From positions 79,624-143,623 of the forward strand of contig MU008226.1 in the NCBI GenBank assembly GCA_010909165.1: a stretch of 64,000 nucleotides of DNA, written 5' to 3'. Shown in pieces: positions 10,571 to 23,003 of this stretch (position 1 is its first letter; each line of letters opens with the position of its first letter). The notes beneath the pieces were generated by a model that saw nothing but the letters and a program-made list of their open reading frames with translations, had not been told where the DNA came from and did no database searches. This DNA is from Anthoceros angustus (Eukaryota > Streptophyta > Anthocerotopsida > Anthocerotales > Anthocerotaceae). A program made the translations under genes and the position numbers.

Positions 10571-10605
10571 CCTATCACGGTAGGGTGTGCACCTACCATG
10601 GTAGG
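10571..10605. repeat. CCTACC/GGTAGG palindrome pair
   Basis: CCTATCACGGTAGGG (10571-10585) and CCTACCATGGTAGG (10592-10605) are inverted repeats with 6-7 base arms. Counterparts in copy 2 lie at 49061-49094. The same palindrome type appears in several unrelated parts of the window. Confidence 0.7.
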
Positions 10606-10627
10606 CGTCCCCTATACACCATTTGGC

Positions 10628-11117
10628 CTATCCGCCTGCATCTCTTGAGCTCCTCTCTGGGGCTCGCTCATGGAGGTTTCCTCCTCCTCCTGACAACCCC
10701 TCGGGTTCTACCACCGCTTCCTCCTCTTCCTCGCAGTCCTCCAGCCTTGATGCCGCAGCGACGATGCTTGTCCTCAAAGTGTCATAAAAGGCAATGGTCT
10801 TTCCATGCTTGGCCTCGAGATGGACAATCTTGAATGGATGCCAAGAACCTTCCAGCTCCTTGCAATTTCCACACACACACCGGCCTTGACCTCGCCTTGC
10901 TCACAATTCCTCGGCTCTTATACCCTTGCTTTTCCAGACGAGTTTCCAATTCTGTGATTTGAAAGAAGGAATTCTCTAAGTTTCCACGATTCTTACATCT
11001 TCTCAGCAAGTTGAGAGTCCCTTCTCTCTCTTCAATTTTGACATGCCTTGCTCTTCCCAACACTCCTTTGGGCTTGGGCAAGCATTGCCTCCTTCCTTCT
11101 TCTTCTTCTTGTTGCAC
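10628..11117 (-). pseudogene. Gag-like ORF fragments in copy 1 (minus strand)
   Basis: Two overlapping minus-strand frames carry peptides that also appear in copy 2 (49065-49615). These are LENSFF, KQGYKSRG, CKELEGSWHPFKIVH and PEGLSGGGGNLHERA. The stretch KELEGSWHPFKIVHLEAKHG followed by an acidic run of Glu looks like coding sequence, with hydrophobic spacing and little bias. The frame changes between 10876 and 10780. No domain is recognised. A capsid-like gag protein fits the setting, but this is inference. Confidence 0.45.
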
Positions 11118-11329
11118 CCCTACTTGTCTTGCCTATTTTCCTCTTCACGCTAGCTTGCCCCTCTTCTCTATCCACAGCAGGCACGTACACGCAATACGTG
11201 TGGGGCTCTTCTAGCTCTGGTGTGCGCCTTCCCGCAGTGCTTCCTCACCTTCAAGTTGTGACCTCCCACACATGCAGCAGATTATAAAGATAACTTGGGG
11301 TTAGGAATGGTAACTACCAATCTACTCGC

Positions 11330-11800
11330 CTTGGATATGCACCACGTGGCACCTTTTCTACAGTTGATTGAGTTTCCCAATTCCTCTTATACTAAGATAC
11401 TATTTCCCCTAGTTTCCTAACGGCCCAATCTAGCTTTTAATTTCCTATCCTGACCCATTTATCTAGTCCACTATTGGTGGGCATATATAGTGGATATCTC
11501 CCTATCCTAATTTCCCTTTTAGCCGAGACGCCTTCAGTCACCCCTGTAGTCCGCCTTCCTCTTAGCCACTGTGTGGGGTTACTGCCGGGTAGTCTGCCAC
11601 CACCGCCTTCGGTGCCTTCCTATCTCGCCTGGGGTCATTTTGACCTTTCTTTCCTGATATCCTCTCGCCTCCTAACATCCTACAACTCCAGCTTCAAGAT
11701 TTCGAAAATTCCCTAGCATGATCCCCTTCAATGCCTTTAGCCAAAAAATCAAGTTCGTTTCTTCTCCCTTTTTGGGCTGGTTGCCCAAACTTTGCCCACA
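11330..11800. repeat. LTR-like promoter segment in copy 1
   Basis: This block recurs at 49.83-50.32 kb and, more diverged, at 37.94-38.37 kb. Shared landmarks are GCATATATAGTGGATATC, GGGTCATTTTGACC, CCTAACA-TATCCTACAA and CCAAAAAATCAA. The central TATATA and the dispersed copies suggest part of an LTR. The ends are not defined, so neither the strand nor the family can be fixed. Confidence 0.5.
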
Positions 11801-13265
11801 CCAAAGTCGCAGCACAACAAAGACTTTTATTGGTGCCAAAGCCCATTAGTCCGCGGCCGACATACTGTGAGATGGTTCATCAAGCAAACTACACTCCAGC
11901 CGTGGGAATCCAGTCCAGTGATGAAGCATGTTGAGTGATGCACAAGACACTCATCACCGATCCTAGCCTTTGACAAAAATCGCGCGATGGCCATCCGGTC
12001 ATGCTTTAGATGACAACCCGGATCTATCCTCCGCATATCAAGCATCCATCATCCGCAGACGTAGGTATCACCACACTCCGACACCAATTTCTACGCCAGC
12101 AGACTCATCGTGGTAGCAAAACATCCGGACGGCAAGGCCGCTGCGCGCCATTTGCATGGTTCCAAGCAAGGCGCCACAACAGAAACCGCCAGCATGGTCA
12201 TCGCCCCAACAAGCAATCCATGAGTGATGGCAGGGAGCATAAACTAGTAATCGCAATGTCTGAAGCTTGTCCAAAAAGGCCCTTGCCTGGACTCCCAATT
12301 TTCAGTGTGATCCTGCAGACGAGTCATAGCCGGGCACATCCAACCGTGGTCGCAACGCGATGCTAAACTAGGTCGACGCCCCACCCGCAAGCACAAGCAA
12401 TCATCTAGGCGACTATGCCCATCCGCAGTCGTCACACACATGCCGCCCTATCACCATTCTCATGCACCCAGCCAGACCGTCAAGTGATTCCAAGCATAAA
12501 GATACCATCCAGTCAATTTCGCTTGTCCCGACGACGTTCTCCTCACCCCCACCGTCATTCCTTGCTTCCTGCGGTCAAACATCGACCGCCTCACAATGCA
12601 GAAATCTAGCACCCACCAGGTAGTAACATGTCGCATGCATCACACCTCTTTCCAGCAATCAGCGCAAGCCACGGTGGTAGTACAACCATCGTGTCCTGCG
12701 CCGCAGGCGCCATTTGTATGGCTCCATGCATTGGCAAAGCAGAACCCTCAAACCAGATGGTCATCGCTCGTAAGCAAACCATGAGCGATGGCTGGAGCAG
12801 CAAACCATCAATCGCCCAACCCGTCCGATCAAAGCCCAAAGCAGAGGCCCTTGCTGCGGGTTCCGATTTTCTAGTGTGATCCTGCAATGATTTAAGCAGC
12901 ACATCCCACCGTGGTAGCGCGTTACGCAAAACTAGGTTGGCGCCCCGCCGCAAGCATAAGCGATCATCCGGTAGCATAATGTCCATCTCGGTGTCGTCAC
13001 CCGTATGCTATCCCTATAAACCATTCATATGTAATCTTGTGCCCAGAACGCCAAATGAAGCGTATCGCATACCACCTATTTTCCGTCATTCAACCTACAG
13101 TCTTGAGTCGATCCCAACGGATGACAACCCAAAGACATGCATCCAATACGAGGCATCCGAAAAATGTAACAACGACACATTCATAGCCACGTCCCGCGGA
13201 TCACGAAGTATCTTGTGTTGATCACGTATTTGAAGCCGTAAGACACAAACCCTAGCAATATTGAG
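11801..13265. other. Non-coding block of copy 1 (matches 50.33-51.78 kb)
   Basis: GC-moderate repeat DNA without recognisable domains. It contains internally repeated phrases: GGTAGTACAACCATCGTGTC, GGCGCCATTTG and GAGTGATGG-type runs each occur more than once, as do CATGGTTCCAAGC and ATGGCTCCATGC. These suggest old tandem copies about 500 bases apart. At 11800-11865 copies 1 and 2 carry unrelated sequence. Confidence 0.45.
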
Positions 13266-14400
13266 TCATCTATCCAACCGCTTCTAGATCATACCGAAAA
13301 AAAACTTTGAGTTTAGAAGACTAGACCATGGATGACCAAATCAAGGTCTAGCTTCTTGGATGCAAAGATGGTGTTGGTCAACACCCTCCCCTTCCTTCTT
13401 CAGCCACCAAAAGGGATCATCGGCCCGCTTCGGATCCTTGGTGAGACGGGATCCATTGCACATCCACTAATTCTAAGGTTGCATAGTGAAGTAGAAGAGG
13501 AGAAAAGGTTCAACCTTGGTAGCCATGGCTAGCTTGGGGAGGCAACGCGACAAAGAGACCAAGGTACTAAGTAAGGTGATCACGCAAATAGAGGGGGAGC
13601 AGAGAGAATGACAATCATCAAAGGTAGAGGCTAAGCATAGGAGAGGAAGGAGGAACCCCAACCAAAGTTTGGAGGAAGGGATTTCATTGGGTAGCAAATT
13701 CTATCCAACCACCGGCTCACAAGTTATATAATCCTATTGGGCAGCCATTCCTACCAATGATAACCCACAAGGAATCAACCCATCTTTAACAAACATGCAC
13801 ATAGGTCGATCCCTCATTTATAGCCTAGTAGTATATATTAAAAGTGAAACAAGGTCCGAGGTCATAAATGTACACATGGCCCATATGAGGTGTTAATATG
13901 CCCAAGTGGGTAAGGCACTATGTCCTTCTACCAATAAAAGGTGATAGCGTTGGAAAAAGCATATTCATATTCTATTCACTCCATAGTTATCAAGAGTCTA
14001 ATGGTGCATTTTTATGGGTTAGACATCTCTAAGGTCAAAAACAAAACATATGAAAGATACTTGTAAACATCACGCTTCCAAGTTTATTATCCAAAAGACA
14101 AATAAAACCTGCATACATATTAGACTGTCTTGAATTAAAATTTATCTCAAAAATCAAGGAAAACAACCATATTAGTAAGAAAATAATAAAGGGTAAAAAA
14201 TAAAATTAATAAAAAATTCCTGCACAAATTAGTATTACGTAAACATTGAAGGAATAGATTTACTTCGTTCATCGATGGGATGTTTGGGATGGATAAACAT
14301 CATTTAGAAGCACCAATCTATGGGCACACAAAGCAAATTCATGGATCTCATAGGAACATAACTCTCTTGGATAGATGGATAGATAGATAGATATCCTAGA
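13266..14400. other. AT-rich block of copy 1, nearly identical to 51.78-52.91 kb
   Basis: This AT-rich stretch matches copy 2 with runs of over 100 identical bases and only scattered indels. A short minus-strand frame (13697-13473) is partly kept in copy 2, but it has no domain and looks like chance conservation of a recent duplicate. Confidence 0.6.
14370..14393. repeat. GATA microsatellite
   Basis: GATAGATGGATAGATAGATA and one more unit. Copy 2 has the same tract at 52880-52906 with one extra GAGATA. Confidence 0.9.
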
Positions 14401-15450
14401 CTACATCGCATATGTTGCCTGACATGGTCAGGTCATTTCGCAAAGGTGATGTTTGAGATAGATGTTAAAGTCCGAATCCCATGGAAGGATCAAGTCCGCA
14501 CTATAGGTCTCTTATTCCATATACGCCTTGAGAGATCCAGATATGCCCACCCTCCTGCCAAAATATCACATTTGTATCGTGCACAAAAGATTGCGTGAAG
14601 GCATGCGCAGGTCTCGCTATTCTTGTCACCCGCTTGGTATAGTTAGACGTCCCATCCTCGAATCAACCAAGAAGTAAGGCCTTTCGGATGAAGCCGCCTT
14701 GATCCACCCACCGCAAATCCAGCTCATCCACCAGCCATAGCCGGTGCTATGCACCATATAGCACCATAGCACCATTTTCTAGCAAAAAAAAAATCCTTGG
14801 TAGCAAAAGACCGAAGCTGCCAGTGTGCCATTGTATGGCACTATGTATTGGCAGCAACATCGAACCCTCAAGCCAGATGTTCATCATTCCCAAAGAAGCA
14901 ATCCATGAGCGATGGCTAGGAGCGAGGAATCGCCCCACTCATCCGATGGAAAGCATTCAAAAGAGGCCCTTTTGGAACCAATAGCAAAACAAAGCGGCAT
15001 CCATTTGATGAGCATCGTTCCTCACCACCACAAACTCCCATCATTGCAAGAAAACCAGCCAGACGTCATGCCCTGTGATCTTAGTCTCCCACACCCATAT
15101 ATCCATTGCAACTAAGACAACAAACCCACGCCTCGTTTTCTCTCCAAGTTCAGAGTCTAAGCTATCACTTCCTTGCAACAAGATGCCCACTACTTGTATC
15201 ATTTTTCTTGACACACGGTCATTACCTGTGAGACCATCATGCATTCTCGCAAAGGAGCAAACGTCGGTCCAATCCCGAACTTGACCTCACTATCCGCCAA
15301 GAAGTGCTGGGTTCCCCATGAGACTTGTGTGAAAATTCAAGGTCGTGACACCGATCGCTACCTCAGACACAACTTCTCAGCCTTCACACAGCAAGGCGCC
15401 TCGCCTCCCTCACAGCTGCACCACTTGCATCACTGAAAACGCCAACCTCG
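14401..15450. other. Non-coding block of copy 1 (matches 52.92-54.0 kb)
   Basis: No gene seen. Copy 2 carries a different 120-base segment around 53.76-53.86 kb, opposite 15.26-15.31 kb here. Confidence 0.45.
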
Positions 15451-15775
15451 ACCTACTAGCGACACAAAACAATTGCAGGTCCCGCCTCAGTGAGGAGCCT
15501 ACCACGGGCGCCTGTGGGGACCCCCATCCACACCGCGATTTCGTCCCTACTTCTAAGACCACTCTTCTCCACTCGGGAGCGCCTTTTACTTGGAGATTTG
15601 GGATTCGTCCCTTAGGCTCACCTGTGGCCTTCCACTAACACCTACACCTCTAATCCTCTACTCATCTCCTCATCCTCTCATCCTCTTCCTCCTAGTCTAA
15701 CCTCGGAGCTTCTTGGTCGAGCCTACGCACAATCACTGGGGGCCTCCACCAAGTTCTTCCTTGGGCCGGGAGTTT
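15450..15775 (-). repeat. LTR-like segment on the minus strand of copy 1
   Basis: On the minus strand this block aligns with the plus-strand sequence at 28215-28560. Shared text includes CCCAAGGAAGAACTTG, GGTTAGA-TAGGAGGA, GAGTAGAGGA-TAG and GAGCCTAAGGGA. At the other locus this sequence lies about 300 bases downstream of a TATA box, as an R/U5 region would. It is therefore likely part of an LTR in reverse orientation here. Confidence 0.45.
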
Positions 15776-16960
15776 GACACCATTCAGGCGCCACGGAGTC
15801 TTTCCTCAGGGCTCAATCTCCAGCCGAGTGTTCGGTGAAGCGGAGGAGAACTCTGCGAGGAAGCTACATGTGCTAACATTTTCAAGGGTTCGAGGAAGAA
15901 GAGGCTTGTTTAAGAGCAGGAGGAGGTTGTGTCACTACGAGGAAGGAGGTTGTTGCCGAGGAGTTGCCGATCAAGGGTGAGGGTCAAGAATCCGAGCCGC
16001 TAGTAATTTCAAGGTACATCTTCCGCTCTTGCAAGAGGAGGACTTTTTCGCGTGATTGTCGAGCTCTTCTAGCTCGATTTTGTCGCCGTTAGAGGAAGGC
16101 AAGAGGGTGAGATTTGGCAATGGAGAAGTTGGGGTATGAAATCTAATGGTGATATTTCGCAAGGTCTTGATCGAATTATTGCCCAACTGCCCTTTCAACC
16201 TTGCTTGTTAGGAGGATCGAGGCGCTTGTGTGCCCAAGTCTGTATAGTACATCCCGCTTGCAGCAGATTTGTTTACCGCCGATTGCAGTGGAATTGCTGG
16301 GAGGTGTGCAGTTTTGTGGACGCCCTTGACCATGATAGGAGGAAGCAGGTGGTGGGAGTCACCACCCCACAGCCAAAGAAGAGATGTGAGATTTGGGGAG
16401 AAGAAACGAGATCACATGTTGGTCCGGTTGAGAACTCCGAAGGAAGAGGGGAGTCTTTGTATGATTATGTAGGGATTTATGGTTACTTCAAGAGAGTACC
16501 ACCACGTCCACCGAAGGAGTGACCTTTCCGATAAAAGTTTGGGAAGTTCGAGGGAATGTATGATGCTATAGAAGACGAGCTAGAGTCCGGTAAGGTAGCA
16601 AGGATTTCTAAGTACCTAGTGTAGAGGAGATGGTAGAGTTGAAGAAGGTGGAGCAACATGTGAATGAAGGTCTATTTCGATCGAAAACCGAAACGGCTTG
16701 AGGCCACGATGACCGATTTCCGACGAGGAGTTGCTTGCCAGCCAAAGGGGAGGACGTGAGCATGTTGTAGACGGCCTAAGGATTGAGCAGCAAAACTTGT
16801 TGCCAGCAGAGAGGCCAAATGAGCAAGAAGGGAGAATTGTGCAGAAGAGTGCAGCAGGACAACTGGAACCGAGAGAGGATAAGAGGCGCCAGCATGGGCG
16901 CGAGGAGGAGGCTGAAATGCTCCTCAAGGGTGAGCAATGAGGGCTGCAAGGAGGCCATCA
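15775..16960 (+). pseudogene. Decayed gag-like coding block in copy 1
   Basis: A plus-strand block with coding remnants shared with copy 2 (54.3-55.5 kb). Around 16140 the frame reads QGLDRIIAQL; the copy 2 version reads MAELSQGLVRIIAQLAALS. Near 16600-16660, KVARISKYL and MVELKK-type stretches are seen. In copy 2 a frame reads MTDEELVAKAQSKGRT; here the same bases are shifted. The downstream part is rich in Glu, Arg and Gln, as in a coiled coil. No named domain is found. Copy 1 looks more broken than copy 2 at this place. Confidence 0.4.
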
Positions 16961-18700
16961 CGATAAAGAAAGAAGAAAAACGACATGAGCACGCGAAGGA
17001 AGGCCCCACTTGGCGAGGTCAAGCTGTGCGCCATGAGGCCGCGAGGAGGAGAAGGCCCTAGGGAGGTGGACACGAGGGCGAAGGAGGAGATGCGCTTCAT
17101 GAAAAGTTTGAGCGTAAACCGCAAGGGAGAGTTGGCGATCCGTGGGCAATCACCAAAATTCGACCATGGAGGTGCAGCAAGGCGAGGAGGTCGCCATGGG
17201 AGCGCGATCTGACCTGGACATGAGGCTAGGCCAACAAGAAGGGAGGAAATCGGAACTTGGTTTGAAGGGAGCTTACAACGATCGCAAGCCGAAAACTTGC
17301 GATTGGCAAAGGTGGAGGAAACGGTTTTGTGAATGAGGTTGAGCATGCGTGGCAACGACGTCTGGTCTGCAAGCTAGCAGGAGGCCACGATGGTGGCAAG
17401 GATGATGGAGAAATTGCAAGAAATCGCAATTTGGAGGAAGGAGAAGTGGCACACAAAATGGTGTGCCGAGGAGTCAGGTGCGCTAGAGTGAGCGAGGATG
17501 GCTCTATGGTGATGTGTATGAAGGAGGATTGTGGAGAAATCACACCTCAAGATATGCTTGCAGTGGAATTGCAAGAAGGAGCGTCGACCAATTCACGGTC
17601 GACATGGAAATTGCCGTGAAACCGCAGCAACGTAAGGAGATCGCTAGAGCGCGATCTAGGGCTAGACATGAGTCTAGAAGGTCGGGAGATGGTGTACCAG
17701 CGATGATGCAGTGTCCACGACCAGCACGGATGCCCGCAGATCGACGCGTGAGAAGCTAGTTTTGTGAGCCGAGTTGAAGGCGGGTTGTGGCCACAGCACC
17801 AACATCCACCGTGAACAAGCTAGATGGAAACAAGCAAGGCGTGGCCTAGAGGTCAAGAGCAAGTCTTGATGCCGTTAGAAAGCCAAGGATCCGTGAAGGA
17901 GTTTTGTGCAGTGAGATGCCGCAACCTAATGAATTGGGGATTCCGAGCGAGGAGAAAGGGTGAGCAACAAGAGGGCTGCAAGTGGAGGCCACGGTTGGCA
18001 AAGGGAGAAGAGAAAACGGAGAAATCGGAGGGACTCCCACACATGGCGGTGTGGAAGCGCAGATGATGGAGCCTGAGTAGGGACGGCTCGAGGATGGTGT
18101 GCATGGAAAGGAGCGTGAAGAAACCGCGATCCAAGGGAGCTTGCAGAAAACCGCAGGAAAAGGAATTGGCGAATTCATGGGCGCCAAGGAAGCCACTTTT
18201 GTGGAGGTACGCATGTCGAGAGTATTGTCGAGGAGCGCGAGCTCTCGGGCCAGGAGCCTAAGGTTATCATGGCGTGACCACCGCTGCAAGAAGAGCAAGT
18301 TGACGCACCGCAGCGTGATACCGCAGCCGCCGATGCAAGGAGCAGCGTCCACGGTCATAATGTACATGCGGCCACCCCTATGTCCCGGTGGGGCGAGGTA
18401 GCAGGAAGTGGCGAAAAGTGCATGGGAAGAGGAGGTTAGAACGTGAAGGACTCATGTCCACGTTATTGAATGGTGAGGTATGAAATTTCTTGGAGCACGG
18501 AATCATGCCGGATAGTTTGTCTAGGGAAGGGCGTTGTCTTTCTCCCTAGAGTCAGGCCTTATTGTCTAAGAGATGGGGTATACAAGCTTGGTTTGATGAG
18601 AAGATCCGACGTTGTTTGAAGGTGAAGGAAGCTTCTATTAAAGAAGCTTTGCATGTAAGAGGTTGAGGCCATTATCCAAAGGTAAATCACTTGAAGAATA
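16961..18700. other. GC-rich block of copy 1 without a clear gene (matches 55.5-57.27 kb)
   Basis: Both strands have short frames, Arg/Glu-rich on plus and Ser/Leu/Pro-rich on minus, which is what a biased sequence gives by chance. No domain is recognised. Phrases such as GAGGCCACG, TGGAGGTGCAGC and GCGCGATCTAGGGCTAGACA are shared with copy 2. Confidence 0.45.
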
Positions 18701-19745
18701 TCTTAGATGTAGGCATTGTGGGCTTCACGGACAATGATGCAAGGGATTAGGACTATCGAATGGGATAAGTACGCCCAAGAAGGTAATTTAGAAGTTGGGG
18801 CGTGAGTTAGACAGAGCGCCACGTGGACGGCCCCGAATGGAAGACGCATGCAGCCAGACCGAGTATTGCCAAAGTACAGGCAGTATTCACGCCCGCATCG
18901 CGGCCAAGGCGAGTAGGCGGAAGCAAGGCAGAGTAAGCCATGCAGTGCCCCGACCACGACAAAGAGCCACCCTCCGACTGCTTCCGACGGCGAGAGGCAA
19001 GGCAGGTCATTCTTCCAAGCAACTCAGATCTTCGCATGCTCGCCGACACCCCGGGCGTTGTCTTTGTGATCGCCAGCACCTCCGGCCGCCGCGAGGGAAG
19101 CAACCGACGCCGCGCCAAGGAACGGACGATCGGAGCCTCACACTCCAGCAGGATGTATGAGCGGAAGATGGGACCCAAGAAGGCGGCGGAGGTTTGGGAG
19201 CCATGGAGCTTGGTGGAACGCAACATCGCTACCAAGCGCCACCCGGACCGGCCGTGCCGGAGGAGGCGGGAGCCGGGTCAAGGAATGGCACTGGACGTTT
19301 CTGTCCAGTCGGACCTTCGACAGCCGCCTAGTCCGGAGTACCGAAAGATGTTGGCGCCAACAAGGAGGTTCGGTCTAAGAGCCTTCGAGAGGACCTAGGA
19401 GGTGGACCGTGGAGGTCCCGAGGCGGTGTACAACCGCCCGAGGAAATTGGGGGCGAGTCCCGAACCTCTCAAGGCCGTGGAAAGATAGAGGCGGCGCCGC
19501 CGGCTGAACGCAACGAACAACCAACGGGCGTTGATGCCTGACTTGGCCGACAGAGAGAGTGAGGGCAGGGCTGTGATCATTGTCCATCGAACATGCTCAC
19601 CAAGGTAGATCACCTTGGTGACAATCACCGGTGTTCCCCGCATGCGCCGCAGAGGAAGGAGGGCGATCGAAGGATCATCTTCGCCAGATCAATCGTGAAG
19701 CCCACAAGTCGAGGTGAGAAGCTCCTCCGCTTGCTATCGCCGCTC
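18700..19745. other. Block of copy 1 with a ~240-base deletion relative to copy 2
   Basis: At 18725-18757 copy 1 joins sequences that in copy 2 (57290-57545) are separated by about 240 bases. The rest, up to 19745, aligns with 57.6-58.58 kb. No recognisable domain is present on either strand. Confidence 0.5.
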
Positions 19746-19749
19746 TAAT

Positions 19750-21790
19750 TCATGTGTGGGCACGCGAACCTCCCAAGGAGGGAGAAGAGGAAGCTGACGG
19801 GCCCACCGGAGGCGTAAGGAAGAGCGCAGAGGTGGAGGCCCGCCTGTCCGAGCAAGAGGCGCTGGAGGAAGACGATCGAGGGAATCCTGACCATACGTCT
19901 GAGCGGACTCGCCACCGAGGGAAGTGTGGGAGGACATCCCCGCCTCCTCCCCGGTGCCCCACCGAGCAACCCACGAGGAGGAGGCCCTGTATGAGCGGGC
20001 TGGCCAGCCTCCAGCCCGACGCATCACCACACCACGACGGCGACGACGACTCGCCGGGGACCAAAGAGGCGGAAGACGGTGCCACCCGCCAACGCAGCAC
20101 TCTGACGGCGCGTTCTGCCCCCCGCCAACGGAGTGGCAAGAAGCCGAGGAGGCAGAAGGGCGGAAAGGGACGCCAAGGAGCGGGAGGCCACTGCGCACAC
20201 CCGAGCCGGGTCCTGCCTCCGACCGGGAGAGGCAAAGGGTCGCCTCAACCCCTCACCCTCCGAGCCCTGTGGAGAAAGAGGGCGATAAGAATTGGCGCCA
20301 AGAGGGCTAAAGAGGTGAGGCTCGACCAGACTGGGACCTAAGGGTCCCGATTAGGTCCGAGAGCCCACCCGACTCACCCCGGCCGGTATGGAGGTCCTGA
20401 CGGACCGAGAGATGCCCGCCCCCACGACGGACTTCTGGGGCCTCACCCGCCGGGAAGAGACACGGCGGTCCTGCCACATGGATGCGGGATCGGGACCTCT
20501 ACGGACGGCCGAGAAAACCTGTGGAGGTGGAGGCAACAAGGAGGCGCATGGTGCTCCTCCGTGAGCAGATGGAGGCGCCTGGAAGAAGGCGGAAGTCCTC
20601 GCCGCATCGAGGAAGGGAAGCGGGAGGGAGCGAGGTCCGAGCGATTCAGAAGACGACTAAGGTCCTCACCGTGCAAACCGAGGTGCGCAGGAGGCCCAAG
20701 CACGGGCCAAGATCTCGCCAACGGGGGAGGCGCAAGGAGGCGGAGAGGGCTGACCGGCCGAGGCGGCCCGGCCGCCCAACATCGACAGCGAGGCTCACAA
20801 GGCAACATGAAGCGAAGCCACAAGGTCGATCGATCACTATCGACGGATCGAACCGTGGAGGGAGACGGGCCGTAGCTGGCCAACTCAAGGCCAACAAAGG
20901 CAAGAGCAAGCACGGCCGAGCCGTGAGGAGGAGCTGGAGGTCGCAAGAAATAGGGGACCTGTGTGGTGCACTGCAGGAGGTAGAGGGCGCGGCTGTGGAG
21001 CCGGAGGATGAAGGATACCTTGAGCCGCAACTCCAAGACGACGGAGCAGCAGGGGTTCTCAACGAGAGAATCCAAGACTTCGAGGAGATAGAGCGCCCCC
21101 TTCGCTTGAAGACGGAGGAGAATAGGCGACCAAGGAGTTTGACGCCGCGAGGCCGCAGCAGGAGGTGGAGGAAGCCTGAGTCGACGGGGATACCGCCCGC
21201 CCGGAGAAGGAAGTGGCGGACCTCGGAAAGGATAAACGGAGGGAAGAAAGCTGGAGGAGAAGCCGCCGTCCGGCTACGTGGAAGGGGAGCTCCCATGGCC
21301 AAAGAACCGGCGGAGCCGGGAATGACGACGGGAGGAGGAGAACGCCGAAAGAAAAGGCGCAGGAGCGGAGGCTGGTGGCATCGAGGAGTCCGCCTACCGC
21401 AATTGGTAAGCTGCAACGGAGACGGTCAGGGCCGGACAAGATGCCCACCGCCGAGCACCTCTCGCGGAGGGAATACCGGGTGCTCCGGCCCATGTGGAGG
21501 AGGTAATTCCAAGTCGATCTCGACTTGCCTACTACCACGCAGAGCTCCTCAAGGCCTGGAGGTCTTGCGCCACCCCCAGGTGTGAGCGGACTCCGTAAGG
21601 GCTGGAAGGAGGAGCGAGGAGGAAGGACCCGGGGACAGCGCACCACGGGACCCTAGGAGCTGTTGATGACAACAAAGAACAAGCAGGGAGAGCAGGAGGA
21701 GCCGGACGGAGGAAGGGACACCGCACGGAGGTAAGCACTGCACCGCACGGAAGGAAGGGAGGAGGCCCGGAGGCCGTGGAAGGGGCAACC
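19750..21790 (+). pseudogene. Arg/Glu-rich coiled-coil ORF, copy B
   Basis: The longest open part is 20482-21585 (367 residues, very rich in Arg, Glu, Gly and Lys). It carries EPQLQDDGAAGVLNERIQD and then FEEIERPLR at about residues 188-213. These blocks are shared with copy C (46.7 kb, opposite strand) and copy D (59.9 kb). Near 21490-21560 another frame reads AHVEEVI and LAYYHAELLKA, the same end blocks as copies A, D and E. Upstream (19754-20341) a second Glu-rich frame probably belongs to the same protein. The conserved GGAGGTAAGCACT at 21730 could be a splice donor or just shared sequence. The protein is not recognised. The opposite-strand Ser/Pro/Leu-rich frames are its shadows. Confidence 0.55.
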
Positions 21791-21889
21791 GCACTGAACC
21801 AAGGGAGGGCTCATGGATGAGCCCGTGATCACCTGTGAGGAGGCGTAACAGAGTGGTCCTGACTTGTCCGACTCAAGGAAAGGCCAATC

Positions 21890-22115
21890 AAGTCCGCCCT
21901 CAAGGAAGTCCGGACTTAGAGGTCCAGACTTGATTTAGACCGACCCCGAGGTCCGGACCTGGGAAGGTTGGGCCCAGAGACCGGACCTGAGGCAAGTCAG
22001 CCCCGAGGTCAACCCGCCGGGCGAGGTCCGAACCCAAAGAAGGCCGGACAGAGGACCGGAGAGGGAAGGCGGACCCAGAGGTCCGGACCCGAGTCGAGAC
22101 GGGTCCCGAGGTCCG
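21890..22115. repeat. AGGTCCGGACCT palindrome array, copy B
   Basis: At least six degenerate copies of the palindrome, with a perfect 12-base copy AGGTCCGGACCT at 21949-21960. Other units include AGTCCGGACTTAGAGGTCC and GAGGTCCGGACCCGAG. Spacing is irregular, about 20-50 bases. It follows coiled-coil copy B. Confidence 0.7.
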
Positions 22116-22249
22116 ACTGTGGAGTGGGGAGAGCCACCGATCGCCCCAGCAGATCCATCTCTTGGAGGCTACAGGGGCCCGCCAGAGAGATAAGAGGAGG
22201 GAGGAGGACCTAGTGGTGATGGCTGCTGTCGTGCCGCCGGTAGCGCAGC

Positions 22250-22480
22250 CTGACAAACCCTCGGGGAGAGGTAGGGGTCCTCGCGGATCATCAATTGGGT
22301 GCGCCAGTGATTGTCAAGGCTCAGCCGGTGCCAAGACAATGGGGCCATCCGTGGTAGGTTTGCCTAGGTCACGGAGCTCGCCTCTGGCCACACTTATCCA
22401 GTTGTTGAATCGAGGTTCGATCCCAAGAGATTTGGTTCGGATTGTTAAGTCGCTCCTCACTCTCGCCTCATCATCCCGCC
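22250..22480. other. Conserved 230-base segment with box-B-like motif
   Basis: Three copies exist in the window: here, 61.10-61.31 kb and 63.33-63.53 kb. Each contains GGTTCGATCCC or a close form (here 22414-22424), which resembles an RNA polymerase III box B. Upstream GCGCCAGTGATTGTCAAGG weakly resembles a box A, but the spacing of about 110 bases is too long for a tRNA. On the opposite strand the same sequence could lie near a primer-binding site. The identity is unresolved. Confidence 0.3.
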
Positions 22481-23003
22481 TGCCTACTTGTCCTCGCAGG
22501 GCAACAACCGGTGGTGCTTCGGGTGCTCGGCCCACCGCCTCCACGCCCGTGATTCCCTACTTATCCACCCCAACACTCTCCTATGCCAACTACAACGATC
22601 AACTCACTCTACAACGACACACCCATAACCAACCTCTTCACCATTCTCAAAAGAAACATAGTTCATGACCACATACAAACTCACTTCATTCGATCCCAAA
22701 TCTAACTCTACGCAACGCTCGCTTAGCACGCCTCATGCACAACCGCCTGGGTGACGGCTAACTGGGTATTTCTCTCGGCCGATTGCGTGTACAAACACCG
22801 ACGCGAGCGTAGTCGAGCGCCACCGCAGGAGGCCAACCAACAAAGAACACAGCACATCCAACAACAATCTTTCACGAGAGGAGGAGCCTCGAGCGAACCC
22901 ACCGCGAGGGCCTCCGATCAACCCCACCTTCGCCTTCTCGCCATGACGGTCACCGCACACACACAAAGGGATGCGGAGAGACGAGTGCATGGCAAGGTCC
23001 GTG
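22481..23003. other. LTR-internal-like block without a gene
   Basis: This is shared with 61.4-61.92 kb and partly with 63.65-64 kb. It includes a C/A-rich run (CTCACTCTACAACGACACAC) and no coding sequence. It lies downstream, on the minus strand, of the TATA box at 23026-23033. It could therefore be U5 or a leader. Confidence 0.4.

Noticed and set aside
13473-13697. Minus-strand 74-residue ORF conserved in copy 2
   Set aside because: The whole block is nearly identical between the copies, so conservation carries no information about coding. No domain seen.
20443-21646. Long minus-strand ORFs (210, 256 and 195 residues)
   Set aside because: Same reason: antisense of Arg/Glu-rich codons gives Ser/Leu/Pro-rich open frames.
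21725-21745. GGAGGTAAGC as a proven splice donor (also at 60564 and 62788)
   Set aside because: The match is good, but conservation is explained by the repeat itself and no acceptor or exon could be placed.
22297-22424. tRNA gene
   Set aside because: There is a box-B-like motif but no cloverleaf: the T-stem does not pair and the box A to box B distance is too long.
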